Source of the DNA: UBA1479 sp040221095
Lineage (GTDB): Bacteria > Pseudomonadota > Alphaproteobacteria > Rhodospirillales > Casp-alpha2
Direction: 5' to 3'
DNA length: 64,000 nt
Assembly (NCBI GenBank): GCA_040221095.1
Contig: JAVJVP010000008.1
Span: 594,996 to 658,995, forward strand
The notes below the pieces were generated by a model. It did not search any database. It was not told where the DNA came from and saw only the letters and a list, made by a program, of their open reading frames with translations. The translations under genes were made by a program, and so were the position numbers. Shown here one piece after another: positions 24,817-33,027 of the stretch; positions within the stretch are counted from its first letter, which is position 1; every line of letters begins with the position of its first letter.

Positions 24817-27066
24817 ATGAACGCCCCGATGACCGCTGCATCCTTCTTTCGCGCTGCCCGCCCGACCACCCTGATCGCGGCCGTCCTGCTGCTGGTTTCT
24901 GCGACCGCCGCGCAGGCGGCGGGCGCCGCGCAATCCGCCTGGCATGAAACCGAGCAGACCAAGGCCCGCCTGGTCGCCGCTGTGACCGGCACCGGATCGG
25001 CGGCGATGCTGCGCCTGGGCCTGGAATTCCACATGCAGCCGGGATGGAAGATCTACTGGCGCTCGCCCGGTGACGCCGGCATCCCGCCCCGGCCCAACTG
25101 GGACGGCTCGGACAATCTGAAGTCCGCCAAGGTTCATTGGCCGGCACCGGAACGGTTCAGCGTGCTGGGCCTGGAAACCCTCGGCTACAAGAAAGAGGTC
25201 GTGTTCCCCATCGACGCCGTGCCGATGGAACCGGGCAAGCCCGTCATGGTCAAGGCGGTGATCCCCTATCTCACCTGCGACGACATCTGCATTCCCTACA
25301 CGGCCAACCTGGACCTGACCCTGCCGGCGGGTGCGGCCGCGCCCAGCGAATTCGCCCATCTGATCAGCCGCTATGCGGCCACGGTGCCGGGCGACGGCGC
25401 CGGGCACGGGCTGATGCTGGCCGACACGGCGGCGCTCAGCCCCGGCGATACCGCCAAGGGCGAAATGCTGATCAGCGTGCGGGCGAAATCGGAAACCCCG
25501 TTCTCGGCCCCGGACATCTATCTTGAGGGCCCCAACATCCTGGCTTTTTCCAAGCCGCATGTGACCTTTTCCGACAACGGACGCGAGGCCCGCCTGGACG
25601 TCACCGTCTACGGGGTCAAGGATCTGGACGGCGGGCCCCAGCAACTGGCCAAGGAAACCCTGACCGCGACCCTGGTCGACGGCGGACGCAGCGCCGAACG
25701 GCAACTGATGCTGACACCCGGCGAATTGGCGCCGCCCGCCGACGCCCCGGTGCTGAGCGCGGCGGAAACGACCCCCGTGCCGCAGCCCAATCTGTTGCTG
25801 TTCATCGCCCTGGCCGTGCTGGGCGGACTGATCCTCAACCTGATGCCCTGCGTGCTGCCCGTGCTGTCGATCAAGGTTCTGGGCGTCATGGGCCACGGCG
25901 GCGGCGACGCGGGGCAGGTCCGCCGCGGCTTCATCGCCTCGGCGCTCGGCATTTTCGCATCCTTCATGGTTCTGGCCTCCGGACTGGTGGCGCTGAAGGC
26001 CGCCGGCATGACCATCGGCTGGGGCATTCAGTTCCAGCAGCCCTGGTTCCTCGCCGCCATGGCGGTGATCGTCTTCGTGTTCGCCTGCAACCTGTTCGGC
26101 CTGTTCGAGATCGCCCTGCCTGAATCCGTCGGCGACCTGGGCGCCCATGCCACCGACCCCGGCCATCACACCGGCCCCATGGGCCATTTTCTGCAGGGTG
26201 CCCTGGCGACCCTGCTGGCGACCCCCTGCTCCGCCCCCTTCCTGGGCACCGCCGTGGGCTTCGCCTTGGCCCGGGGGCCGCTGGAAATCTATGCCATCTT
26301 CGCCGGATTGGCGCTCGGCCTCGCTCTGCCTTACCTCGCCATCGCCCTCGTGCCCGCCGCCGCCACCCGCCTGCCCCGCCCGGGACCCTGGATGATCCGC
26401 CTGCGCCAGATCATGGGCCTGGCCCTGCTGGCCACCGCGGGCTGGCTGCTGTGGGTCGTCATGGGCATTCTGGGGACCACGGCAACGGCCGGACTGGCCG
26501 CCGGGCTGGCCGTCCTGGGCCTTGTTCTGTGGCTGTCCGGGCGTGGCGTCAAGCCCGCCTGCGCCCTGGTGCCGGGCGCGCCCATCGCCCTCGGCGTGGC
26601 CATCGTGCTGGCCGCCGCCGTGCTGCCGACCGCGGCCGAAACACCAGCCCGGGCCGCCGACGAGAGCAGCCTGCGCGGCGCCAAGGATGCGGACGCGCGC
26701 CGGCACTGGCAGCCCTTCGACGAGGCCCGGATCGCCCAACTGGTCGCCGGCGGAAAGACCGTGCTGGTCGACGTCACCGCCGACTGGTGCATCACCTGTC
26801 AGGTCAACAAGCGTCTGGTTCTCAACCAGGGTGCGGTGCGCGCTGCCATCGCCGACGGGCGCATCGTCGCCATGGTCGCCGACTGGACCCGCCCCAATCC
26901 GGTGATCGCCGCCTACCTGGCCAAGTTCGGACGCTATGGCATTCCGTTCAACGCGGTCTATGGTCCCCAGGCCCCGGACGGCATTCCCCTGCCCGAACTG
27001 TTGACGGAAAACGCGGTGACCGAGGCCGTCGCCCGCGCGGGCGACGTGGTGATCGCGAAAAACTAG
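24817..27066 (+). CDS. ScsB/DsbD-type membrane thiol:disulfide reductase
   Basis: A 749-residue protein: signal peptide (1-36), periplasmic N-terminal domain with Cys154 and Cys158 in YLTCDDICIPY, a central DsbD membrane domain with Cys345 (LMPCVLP) and Cys471 (ATPCSAPFLG), more membrane segments, and a C-terminal thioredoxin domain with CITC (658-661). Electrons pass from cytoplasmic thioredoxin through the membrane cysteines to periplasmic targets. The long N-terminal domain resembles ScsB more than classical DsbD. ATG at 24817 gives a proper signal peptide; the open frame runs 57 codons further upstream. Peroxiredoxin follows after 142 bases. Confidence 0.9.
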   Translation: MNAPMTAASFFRAARPTTLIAAVLLLVSATAAQAAGAAQSAWHETEQTKARLVAAVTGTGSAAMLRLGLEFHMQPGWKIYWRSPGDAGIPPRPNWDGSDNLKSAKVHWPAPERFSVLGLETLGYKKEVVFPIDAVPMEPGKPVMVKAVIPYLTCDDICIPYTANLDLTLPAGAAAPSEFAHLISRYAATVPGDGAGHGLMLADTAALSPGDTAKGEMLISVRAKSETPFSAPDIYLEGPNILAFSKPHVTFSDNGREARLDVTVYGVKDLDGGPQQLAKETLTATLVDGGRSAERQLMLTPGELAPPADAPVLSAAETTPVPQPNLLLFIALAVLGGLILNLMPCVLPVLSIKVLGVMGHGGGDAGQVRRGFIASALGIFASFMVLASGLVALKAAGMTIGWGIQFQQPWFLAAMAVIVFVFACNLFGLFEIALPESVGDLGAHATDPGHHTGPMGHFLQGALATLLATPCSAPFLGTAVGFALARGPLEIYAIFAGLALGLALPYLAIALVPAAATRLPRPGPWMIRLRQIMGLALLATAGWLLWVVMGILGTTATAGLAAGLAVLGLVLWLSGRGVKPACALVPGAPIALGVAIVLAAAVLPTAAETPARAADESSLRGAKDADARRHWQPFDEARIAQLVAGGKTVLVDVTADWCITCQVNKRLVLNQGAVRAAIADGRIVAMVADWTRPNPVIAAYLAKFGRYGIPFNAVYGPQAPDGIPLPELLTENAVTEAVARAGDVVIAKN

Positions 27067-27208
27067 GCCATGCCACGCCGGGAGGGTTGTTTTTCATGGA
27101 CTCTTCGCCGGAATCGACTATCTCATGCAGGCATGAACGGCCCGGGCGGCACCTGTTTACCGCCGCCCTTGGCCATGTTTGGAAAAAATCAGACCCAGGG
27201 GAAATCCA

Positions 27209-27691
27209 ATGACGATTGGTGTTGGTGACAAAATTCCGGCGGCGACGCTCTACCAGATGACCGGTGAAGGTCCGGCCGCCATTTCGACGGACGACATCTT
27301 CAACGGCAAGAAGGTCGCCATATTCGGCGTGCCCGGCGCCTTCACGCCGACCTGCTCGGCCAAGCATCTGCCGGGCTTCATCGCCAAGGCCGACGATTTC
27401 AAGGCCAAGGGTATCGACCAGATCGTCTGCATGTCCGTGAACGACGCCTTCGTCATGGGTGCCTGGGCCAAGGACCAGGATGCGGGCGACAAGGTTCTGC
27501 TGGTCGGTGACGGCTCGGCCGAGTTCACCAAGGCCGCCGGCCTGGAACTCGACCTGAACGCACGCGGCCTCGGCCTGCGCTGCCAGCGCTTCGCCATGGT
27601 CGTCGACAACGGCACGGTGAAATCGATCGAGATCGATGCCGCCGGCGCCTTCGAGAAGACCAGCGCCGAAAGCGTCCTCGGCAGCCTGTAA
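27209..27691 (+). CDS. Peroxiredoxin (Prx5 type)
   Basis: A 160-residue peroxiredoxin with the Prx5 active-site motif GAFTPTCSAKHLPGF. Peroxidatic cysteine is the one in PTCSAKH; two further cysteines (IVCMSV and LRCQRF) exist, so the resolving route cannot be told. It reduces hydroperoxides. ATG at 27209 is chosen because of AGGGGAAATCC upstream. Upstream lies the periplasmic disulfide reductase; downstream a GC-rich hairpin separates it from the convergent GST. Confidence 0.93.
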   Translation: MTIGVGDKIPAATLYQMTGEGPAAISTDDIFNGKKVAIFGVPGAFTPTCSAKHLPGFIAKADDFKAKGIDQIVCMSVNDAFVMGAWAKDQDAGDKVLLVGDGSAEFTKAAGLELDLNARGLGLRCQRFAMVVDNGTVKSIEIDAAGAFEKTSAESVLGSL

Positions 27692-27706
27692 GTTAAGTGG
27701 CAAGCC

Positions 27707-27731
27707 CCCGGGGGTGCCCCGCACCCCCGGG
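27707..27731. terminator. GC-rich hairpin between convergent genes
   Basis: An 11-bp perfect stem, CCCGGGGGTGC (27707-27717) with GCACCCCCGGG (27721-27731), closes a CCC loop in the 51 bases between the peroxiredoxin and GST stops. It may end both transcripts; neither side has a T-run, so it is not a standard intrinsic terminator. Confidence 0.5.
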
Positions 27732-27742
27732 CCGGCCGGCCA

Positions 27743-28411
27743 TCAGGGCAGGCCGTTGCGCCCGTGGGCGAGATAGGCCGGGCGCTGACTGAGAAGCTCG
27801 TAATACGCGGCCAGCGCCGGCGTTTCAGGCTTCTTGAACCCTTCGACCTTGAACCAGCGGTTGACCACCAGGCCCATGGGAATGTCGGCCAGAGTGAAGG
27901 TCTCACCGGTTAGGTAGGGGCCGCCCGCCGCCAGATGGGCCTCGACGATCCGCATGTCGTGGATCAGGTCCTTGCGACCCTGATTGACGAACCAGTCGTT
28001 GTTCCAGGGCGCTTCCTGCAGCACGCCGCCCAGGAAGGCGCCGCGCAGCGCATGGGTAAGGTCGTAGGCGATCCAGTCCATCCATTGTTCGATCTGCTGG
28101 CGCTTGACCAGGTCCGAGGGATACAGGTCTTCCCGCCCCGCCTTGGCCGCCAGATAACGGATGATGGCGTTGGATTCGCGCATCACCGCCCCACCGTCGA
28201 GCACCACGGGCACCTGGGCGACCGGGTTGAGGGCGAGGAATTCCGGCTCCGTGCAGGCGCGGAAACCACGACCGTAGTCCTCGCGTTCATACGGCATGTC
28301 CATCTCGTCGCAGACCCAGAGAATCTTGCGCACATTGAAGGAATTGGCGCGGCCGAGGATGCGGACCGGAGCGCCGTCCGTGGATGCCGCGGATGTGGTT
28401 GGGGCTGACAT
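27743..28411 (-). CDS. Glutathione S-transferase family protein
   Basis: A 222-residue GST with an N-terminal thioredoxin-like domain (about 12-95; LGRANSFNVRKILWVCDEMD, then the cis-proline VPVVLDGG and the ESNAIIRYLA glutathione-contact motif) and a helical C-terminal domain. The active-site residue is probably the serine or asparagine of NSFNV. Start ATG at 28411 follows AGGAGGAAACC. It is divergent from a LysR regulator across a 109-base AT-rich control region, so that LysR protein may regulate it. Confidence 0.92.
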   Translation of the reverse strand: MSAPTTSAASTDGAPVRILGRANSFNVRKILWVCDEMDMPYEREDYGRGFRACTEPEFLALNPVAQVPVVLDGGAVMRESNAIIRYLAAKAGREDLYPSDLVKRQQIEQWMDWIAYDLTHALRGAFLGGVLQEAPWNNDWFVNQGRKDLIHDMRIVEAHLAAGGPYLTGETFTLADIPMGLVVNRWFKVEGFKKPETPALAAYYELLSQRPAYLAHGRNGLP

Positions 28412-28473
28412 GAGGTTTCCTCCTGAAGGGATGGTTGGTTTTTGTTGATCCGGCGCCATGGTCCTCCCTGCGG

Positions 28474-28502
28474 TTGCCTAAATCAAATTCATAAATTATA
28501 AT
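28474..28502 (+). promoter_or_regulatory. Putative promoter of the LysR gene
   Basis: TTGCCT (28474-28479), 17 bases, then a perfect TATAAT (28497-28502). The expected start point is only about 12 bases before the ATG at 28521, so the mRNA leader would be very short. A minus-strand TATAAT (28495-28500) overlaps and could serve the GST gene. Confidence 0.6.
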
Positions 28503-28528
28503 TATTCATCTATTTAATTTATGAATTT
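28485..28528. promoter_or_regulatory. Perfect 14-bp inverted repeat over the LysR start codon (candidate operator)
   Basis: AAATTCATAAATTA (28485-28498) and TAATTTATGAATTT (28515-28528) are exact inverse complements, 16 bases apart. The right arm contains the ATG of the LysR gene and the left arm overlaps its -10 box. It is a natural autoregulatory site, also controlling the divergent GST. Confidence 0.7.
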
Positions 28529-29411
28529 CACGCTCCGCCAATTGCAGGTCCTGACCGCCGTCGCCCGCCAGGGCAGTTTTACCCGCGCCGCCCGGGACCT
28601 GGGCATGACGCAATCCGCCGTCAGCACCAGCGTGCGCCATCTGGAGGCCGAGCTGGGCCTGCCCCTGTTCGAACGCGACACCCGCAACGTCCGCGCGACG
28701 GAGACCGGGCGCGATCTCGCGGCCCGCGTCGGCGGCCTGCTGGACGATCTGAACAATGTCCTGGAAAACGCACGCAGCACGGCCCTGCGCCGGCACGGGA
28801 GCGTGCGCATCGCCGCCGTGCCGACGGCGGTAACGCGGCTGCTGCCGCCCTGCTGTGCCGAATGCCGGGGCCGCTATCCGGAAATCGACCTGCGGATCGA
28901 GGAGATGGCCGCCGAGGACGTGGCGGCGGCGGTGCTCGACGGCCGCGCCGACCTGGGCGTGCTCAACGAAGGGCGGAAGGACCTTTCCCCCCTCGTCACG
29001 ACGCCGCTGGGCAACGATATTTTCTGTCTGGTCTGCCCCCAGGGCCATCCCCTGGCGCGCAAGCGAACCCCGACATGGCGGGACCTGGACGGCCAGGACA
29101 TGGTGATGCTGGACGGGCGTACGGGCAGCCGGGCGCTGATCGACGCCGTGCTGCGCGACCAGGGGGTCAGCGTCCGCCCGGTGCAGGAAATGTCACGCCC
29201 GGAAGCCGTTTCGGCCCTGGTCGCGGCGGGCATGGGGATCGCCGTGCTGCCGGAGCTGGCGGCGCCGACGGCGGCGGACGGGGTGCTGGTCGCCCGCCGG
29301 CTGTGCGAGCCCGAGGCCTTCCGCCGCATGATCCTGGTGCATGCCCCCGGGCGGCCTCCCGAAGGGCCGGCCGCCCTGGTCGCCGATATACTGTCCCGAC
29401 GAAGCGCCTAG
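28521..29411 (+). CDS. LysR-family transcriptional regulator
   Basis: A 296-residue regulator: an N-terminal winged helix-turn-helix (about 1-60; ARQGSFTRAARDLGMTQSAV, HLEAELGLPLFERD) and a substrate-binding-like effector domain (about 90-290). ATG at 28521 has no purine-rich ribosome site; the upstream bases are AT-rich and belong to an inverted repeat. The divergent GST is the most likely target besides itself. Its TAG stop overlaps the TAG stop of the convergent PHA depolymerase gene in one CTAG. Effector unknown. Confidence 0.93.
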   Translation: MNFTLRQLQVLTAVARQGSFTRAARDLGMTQSAVSTSVRHLEAELGLPLFERDTRNVRATETGRDLAARVGGLLDDLNNVLENARSTALRRHGSVRIAAVPTAVTRLLPPCCAECRGRYPEIDLRIEEMAAEDVAAAVLDGRADLGVLNEGRKDLSPLVTTPLGNDIFCLVCPQGHPLARKRTPTWRDLDGQDMVMLDGRTGSRALIDAVLRDQGVSVRPVQEMSRPEAVSALVAAGMGIAVLPELAAPTAADGVLVARRLCEPEAFRRMILVHAPGRPPEGPAALVADILSRRSA

Positions 29412-30643
29412 GCCTTGACGGCCGGCTTGGCGTGCTTGCGGATGAAGGCCTTCACCGCGGGCGCGATGTTCTCGCGCCACTTGCGGCCGTTGAACACGCC
29501 GTAGTGGCCGACGCCCTTTTCCAGGTGATACTTCTTCTTCGCGGCCGGCAGGTTCGGCGTGATGTCGAGCGCCGCCTTGGTCTGGCCGACGCCGGAAATG
29601 TCGTCCAGTTCGCCCTCGACACAGAGAATCGCCGTTTCCGTGATCTTGCCCGGATCGACCTTCTGCCAGCGGAACATCATTTCGCCCTTGGGCAGGGCGT
29701 GTTCCTGGAACACGACCTCCAGCGTCTGCAGGAAGTATTCCGCCGGCAGGTCCATGACCGCGAGATATTCCTCGTAGAACGCCGATTTCTTGTCCGCCGC
29801 CTCGTCGTCGCCTTCGACCAGATGGTCGAACAGCTCGTTCATGGACAGCATGTGGCGTTCCAGGTTCATGGAAATGAAGTTCGACAGCTGCACGAAGCCC
29901 GGCAGCACGCGGCGGAACGCTCCCGGATATGGCGGCGGCACGGTGGTGATGACGTGCTTCTCGAACCACTTCAGGTCGTTTTCCTTGGCCAGCTTGTTGA
30001 CCGCGGTCTTGCCGACCCGCGTGTCCACCGGCCCACCCATCAGGGTCATGGTCGCCGGCGCGCAGATATCGCCCCAACCGGACATCACGGCGACGGCCGC
30101 CATCACCGGCACGCTGGGCTGGCAAACGGCGATGACGTTGGAATTGGGACCCAGATAGTGCAGGAAGTCGATCACGTAATCGATGTAGTCATTCAGGTTG
30201 AACATATCCGACATCACCGGAATGTTGCGGCAATCGATCCAGTCGGTGATGTAGACGTCGTGGTCGGGCAGCATCGCCTCGACCGTGCCGCGCAGCAAAG
30301 TCGCGAAATGCCCCGAAAGCGGCGCCACGATCAGCAGCTTGGGATCATTGCGGTTGATCTTGCGCTTGAAATGGACCAGATCGCAATAGGTGCGGTGGAT
30401 CATCACCTCGATCTCGACCGGCACCTTCTTGCCGTCGATCATCGTATGGTCGATGCCCCAGTCGGGCTTGCCGTACTTGTTGGTCATCCGCGAATAGATT
30501 TCCGCGGCGGAGCCCATGGCCTTGCCGACGGGGGTATGGCTGAAGGCGTTCATGGGGTTGTTGGCGGCGAATTTGAGCGCATCCGCCACGGCCCGCGAGG
30601 GGGCCATCGCAAGGCGTTGCATTTCGTGCAGATAGTAGAGCAT
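29408..30643 (-). CDS. phaZ: Intracellular poly(3-hydroxyalkanoate) depolymerase
   Basis: A 411-residue PhaZ of the intracellular (i-PHB) type, normal length, with the family's opening MLYYLHEMQR, the nucleophile box AVCQPSVP where cysteine takes the place of a lipase serine, and the C-terminal GVGHYGVFNGRKWRE with the catalytic histidine. It breaks down stored polymer made by the phaC product (5296-7152). No signal peptide, fitting a granule-associated enzyme. The gene converges on the LysR gene with overlapping stops. Confidence 0.93.
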   Translation of the reverse strand: MLYYLHEMQRLAMAPSRAVADALKFAANNPMNAFSHTPVGKAMGSAAEIYSRMTNKYGKPDWGIDHTMIDGKKVPVEIEVMIHRTYCDLVHFKRKINRNDPKLLIVAPLSGHFATLLRGTVEAMLPDHDVYITDWIDCRNIPVMSDMFNLNDYIDYVIDFLHYLGPNSNVIAVCQPSVPVMAAVAVMSGWGDICAPATMTLMGGPVDTRVGKTAVNKLAKENDLKWFEKHVITTVPPPYPGAFRRVLPGFVQLSNFISMNLERHMLSMNELFDHLVEGDDEAADKKSAFYEEYLAVMDLPAEYFLQTLEVVFQEHALPKGEMMFRWQKVDPGKITETAILCVEGELDDISGVGQTKAALDITPNLPAAKKKYHLEKGVGHYGVFNGRKWRENIAPAVKAFIRKHAKPAVKA

Positions 30644-30785
30644 GAAAATGTCCTTTCCCGCGCGCAGAAGGCGCGTCCGGCAGGCTTATAATGCACTGCA
30701 ACATGACGGGCCGCAATAAGCCGTCGGATATAGGGGAAAAGGGATGGTGCGATGCGGCGGAACCGGGTTGCCGGCTTTTGCCATT

Positions 30786-31079
30786 TTATTCCGCATCGTC
30801 CCGCAGAACGCCCGAATCCATGCCGCCATGGAGCACGCGAAGGATGTCCACGACCGTTTCGGTTTCGCGGTAGAAGATGACGTGGCTGCCCACGGGCAAG
30901 GCACGCAGTCCCGGCATGAGGTCGTCGCGCCGCGGCCCTAGCGACGCCGCGCCGCGCAAGGCGTTAAATCTCTCCTTGATCAGGGCAAGGTATTTCCGGC
31001 GTTGCGCGGGGCCCCATCGGCGCCCGGTATATGCGGCGATCCGGGCCAAGTCGTCCCGCGCCGGGCCCGAGACCCGCAA
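30786..31079 (-). CDS. parE: ParE/RelE-family toxin
   Basis: A 97-residue toxin with the ParE pattern: an N-terminal ARDDLARIAAYTG helix, the AQRRKYLALIKERF helix, and the C-terminal strands LPVGSHVIFYRETETVVDILRVLHGGMD. It likely poisons gyrase or another cellular target unless bound by its partner. The only fitting start is TTG at 31079, four bases after the antitoxin stop, with AGGTGG close by; a TTG start would keep toxin yield low. The open frame goes on upstream but overlaps the antitoxin gene and is not ParE-like there. Confidence 0.88.
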   Translation of the reverse strand: MRVSGPARDDLARIAAYTGRRWGPAQRRKYLALIKERFNALRGAASLGPRRDDLMPGLRALPVGSHVIFYRETETVVDILRVLHGGMDSGVLRDDAE

Positions 31080-31083
31080 CCAC

Positions 31084-31332
31084 CTAGAGACGGTCAAACA
31101 GGGCGTCCAGATCGTCGTCCGTGGCGATTTCCGTGACATCGCCGGCGGCAACGGCCGCGTCGCCGGCGGCAACCGCGTTGCGCAGGTGCGCCAGCTTGAG
31201 GGCGTGTTCCTCCTCGGTCCGCTGCAGCAGGCGCAGCGCCTCGCGCACCACCTCGCTGGCGTTGTTGTAGTTACCCGAGGCGGCGCGGTCGCGCACAAAC
31301 TGCTCAAGGCTAGGGGTAAGGCTGAAATTCAT
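31084..31332 (-). CDS. parD: ParD-type antitoxin
   Basis: An 82-residue antitoxin: an N-terminal ribbon-helix-helix DNA-binding half (MNFSLTPSLEQFVRDR, then NNASEVVREALRLLQRTEEE) and a flexible, acidic, alanine-rich C-terminal half that would wrap the toxin. Such proteins repress their own operon. A promoter with two CAAAGATTGA repeats lies upstream (31368-31415) and fits this. Confidence 0.9.
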   Translation of the reverse strand: MNFSLTPSLEQFVRDRAASGNYNNASEVVREALRLLQRTEEEHALKLAHLRNAVAAGDAAVAAGDVTEIATDDDLDALFDRL

Positions 31333-31367
31333 GGCGATGCTGTCCCGTTGCCGATCAACCGGATGGC

Positions 31368-31415
31368 AGTATGTTGCTGCGGCGAATTTATGTCAATCTT
31401 TGCTATCAATCTTTG
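31368..31415 (-). promoter_or_regulatory. Putative parDE promoter with tandem 10-bp repeats
   Basis: On the minus strand TTGACA (31391-31396), 17 bases, CATACT (31368-31373), 36 bases upstream of parD. CAAAGATTGA occurs twice, complement of 31393-31402 and 31406-31415, 13 bases apart; the first copy overlaps the -35 box. These could be ParD sites. Confidence 0.55.
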
Positions 31416-31470
31416 TTGTCTGGATCGCCACTGCCCCTGACGCGATGCGGCGGAACCGGGCCGCTTGCCC

Positions 31471-31914
31471 CTAGATTTCCGAGATTCCCCGGCGGGCCAG
31501 TTCGTCCGCCCGCTCGTTTTCGGCATGGCCGGCGTGACCCTTGACCCATTGCCAGTCGACCTCGTGGGACGCCAGGGCGGCGTCCAGGCGGCGCCACAGG
31601 TCCTCGTTCTTCACGGGCTTCTTGGCCGCCGTCTTCCAGCCGTTGCGCTTCCAGCCGTGGATCCACTTGGTGATGCCGTCCTTCACATAGGTGCTGTCGG
31701 TGACCAGACGCACCTTGGACGGCCGGGTCAGGGATTCCAGCCCCTGGATCGCCGCCATCAGTTCCATGCGGTTGTTGGTGGTCTGGGCCTCGCCGCCGGA
31801 CAACTCCTTTTCATGGTCGCGCCAGCGCAGCAGCACGCCCCAGCCGCCCGGCCCCGGGTTGCCCGAGCAGGCCCCGTCGGTGAAGATGTCGATCGTTTCG
31901 TCCGATGCCGTCAT
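31471..31914 (-). CDS. rnhA: Ribonuclease HI
   Basis: A 147-residue RNase HI. The four acidic catalytic residues are visible in FTDGACSGNPGPGG (Asp13), NRMELMAA, VTDSTYV and ENERADELA. It removes RNA from RNA-DNA hybrids. ATG at 31914 is four bases past the thrB stop, the common alphaproteobacterial thrB-rnhA pair; a longer form starting at 31950 would overlap thrB. The 138 bases to parD hold the toxin-antitoxin promoter. Confidence 0.96.
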   Translation of the reverse strand: MTASDETIDIFTDGACSGNPGPGGWGVLLRWRDHEKELSGGEAQTTNNRMELMAAIQGLESLTRPSKVRLVTDSTYVKDGITKWIHGWKRNGWKTAAKKPVKNEDLWRRLDAALASHEVDWQWVKGHAGHAENERADELARRGISEI

Positions 31915-31918
31915 GTGT

Positions 31919-32887
31919 TCAGTCCACGTCCAATCCATATTCGGCCGCACTCGCCACGCGCTCGTGAAAGCGCAGCTTGGCCACGTATTCCAGGGGATCC
32001 TTGGGCGTCACCAGGGCCCCCGGCGGGGTGTTCAGCCAGTCGTACAGGCGGGTCACCAGGAACCGCATGGCCGCCCCCCGGGCCAACAGCGGCAGGGCCG
32101 CGATTTCGGCCGCGCCCAGCGGCCGGGTGCGGGCATATTCCATGACCAGACGCCGCGCCTTGGTCACGTTGAAGCTGTAATCCGCCTCGAAGCACCAGGC
32201 GTTGAGGCAGATCGCCAAGTCGTAGACCAGGAAATCCCGGCAGGCGAAATAGAAATCGATCAGCCCGGTCAGATCGGGGCCGCGGAAGAACACGTTGTCG
32301 GGAAACAGGTCGGCATGGATGATGCCCTTAGGCAGGTCCGTGGGCCAGGCCGCCTCGATGGCGTCCAGACTGTGGTCGAGTTTGACCGACAGGCCCAACT
32401 GCACGCCGTCGACCCCGCCCCCCGCACTTTTCAGAAGCGGCCGCCAGGCGTCGACGCTCAGCGCGTTTTCCCGCGCCCCCTGGAAATCCGCGCCCGCCAG
32501 ATGCATCTGCGCCAAGGCCCGGCCGACGCCGGCGCAATGGTCGGGCGTCACCCGCCGGGGCCATAGGCCGGGCAGGAAGGTGACGACCGCCGCAGGCCGC
32601 CCGCACAGCGCCCGCAACGCCTCGCCGTCCCGCGCCCGCACCGGCAGCGGGCAGGCCACGCCGCCGGCCGCAAGATGGTCGAGCAGGCCGACGAAGAACG
32701 GCAGGTCCCGGGGGTCGACCCGCTTTTCATAGAGTGTCAGAATGAAGGCACCCGACGACATGGTCAGAAGGAAGTTGGAATTCTCGATGCCCTCGGCGAT
32801 GCCCTTGAAGGCAACCACCTCGCCCAGGTCATAGGCGGCCATGAATTCGACCAGTTCCTCGTCTGAGACTTCCGTGTAGACAGCCAT
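31919..32887 (-). CDS. thrB: Homoserine kinase (ThrB, APH-fold type)
   Basis: A 322-residue homoserine kinase of the aminoglycoside-phosphotransferase fold typical of alphaproteobacteria, with N-terminal MAVYTEVSDEEL, the catalytic loop GIIHADLFPDNVFF and the metal-binding GLIDFYFACRDF. It makes O-phosphohomoserine for threonine synthase (thrC, 18385). ATG at 32887 matches the family start; an upstream in-frame start at 33010 is unlikely because the added residues are low-complexity. The 140 bases up to the divergent gene at 33028 hold both promoters. Confidence 0.95.
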   Translation of the reverse strand: MAVYTEVSDEELVEFMAAYDLGEVVAFKGIAEGIENSNFLLTMSSGAFILTLYEKRVDPRDLPFFVGLLDHLAAGGVACPLPVRARDGEALRALCGRPAAVVTFLPGLWPRRVTPDHCAGVGRALAQMHLAGADFQGARENALSVDAWRPLLKSAGGGVDGVQLGLSVKLDHSLDAIEAAWPTDLPKGIIHADLFPDNVFFRGPDLTGLIDFYFACRDFLVYDLAICLNAWCFEADYSFNVTKARRLVMEYARTRPLGAAEIAALPLLARGAAMRFLVTRLYDWLNTPPGALVTPKDPLEYVAKLRFHERVASAAEYGLDVD

Positions 32888-33027
32888 GGCGCTAATATCT
32901 TGGGGCTTCGGGCGGCGAACGCCGACGCGTCCGATCTGTTGGGTGCGGGCCCATAAAACAGCAATTCCCGAGGGGGCGCCAGCAACCCGCTGGCATCGCG
33001 CCAACGGCAACGGTTAAACGGACCAGC

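Noticed and set aside
18385..32887. A thrB-thrC operon.
   Set aside because: The genes are about 13 kb apart and on opposite strands.
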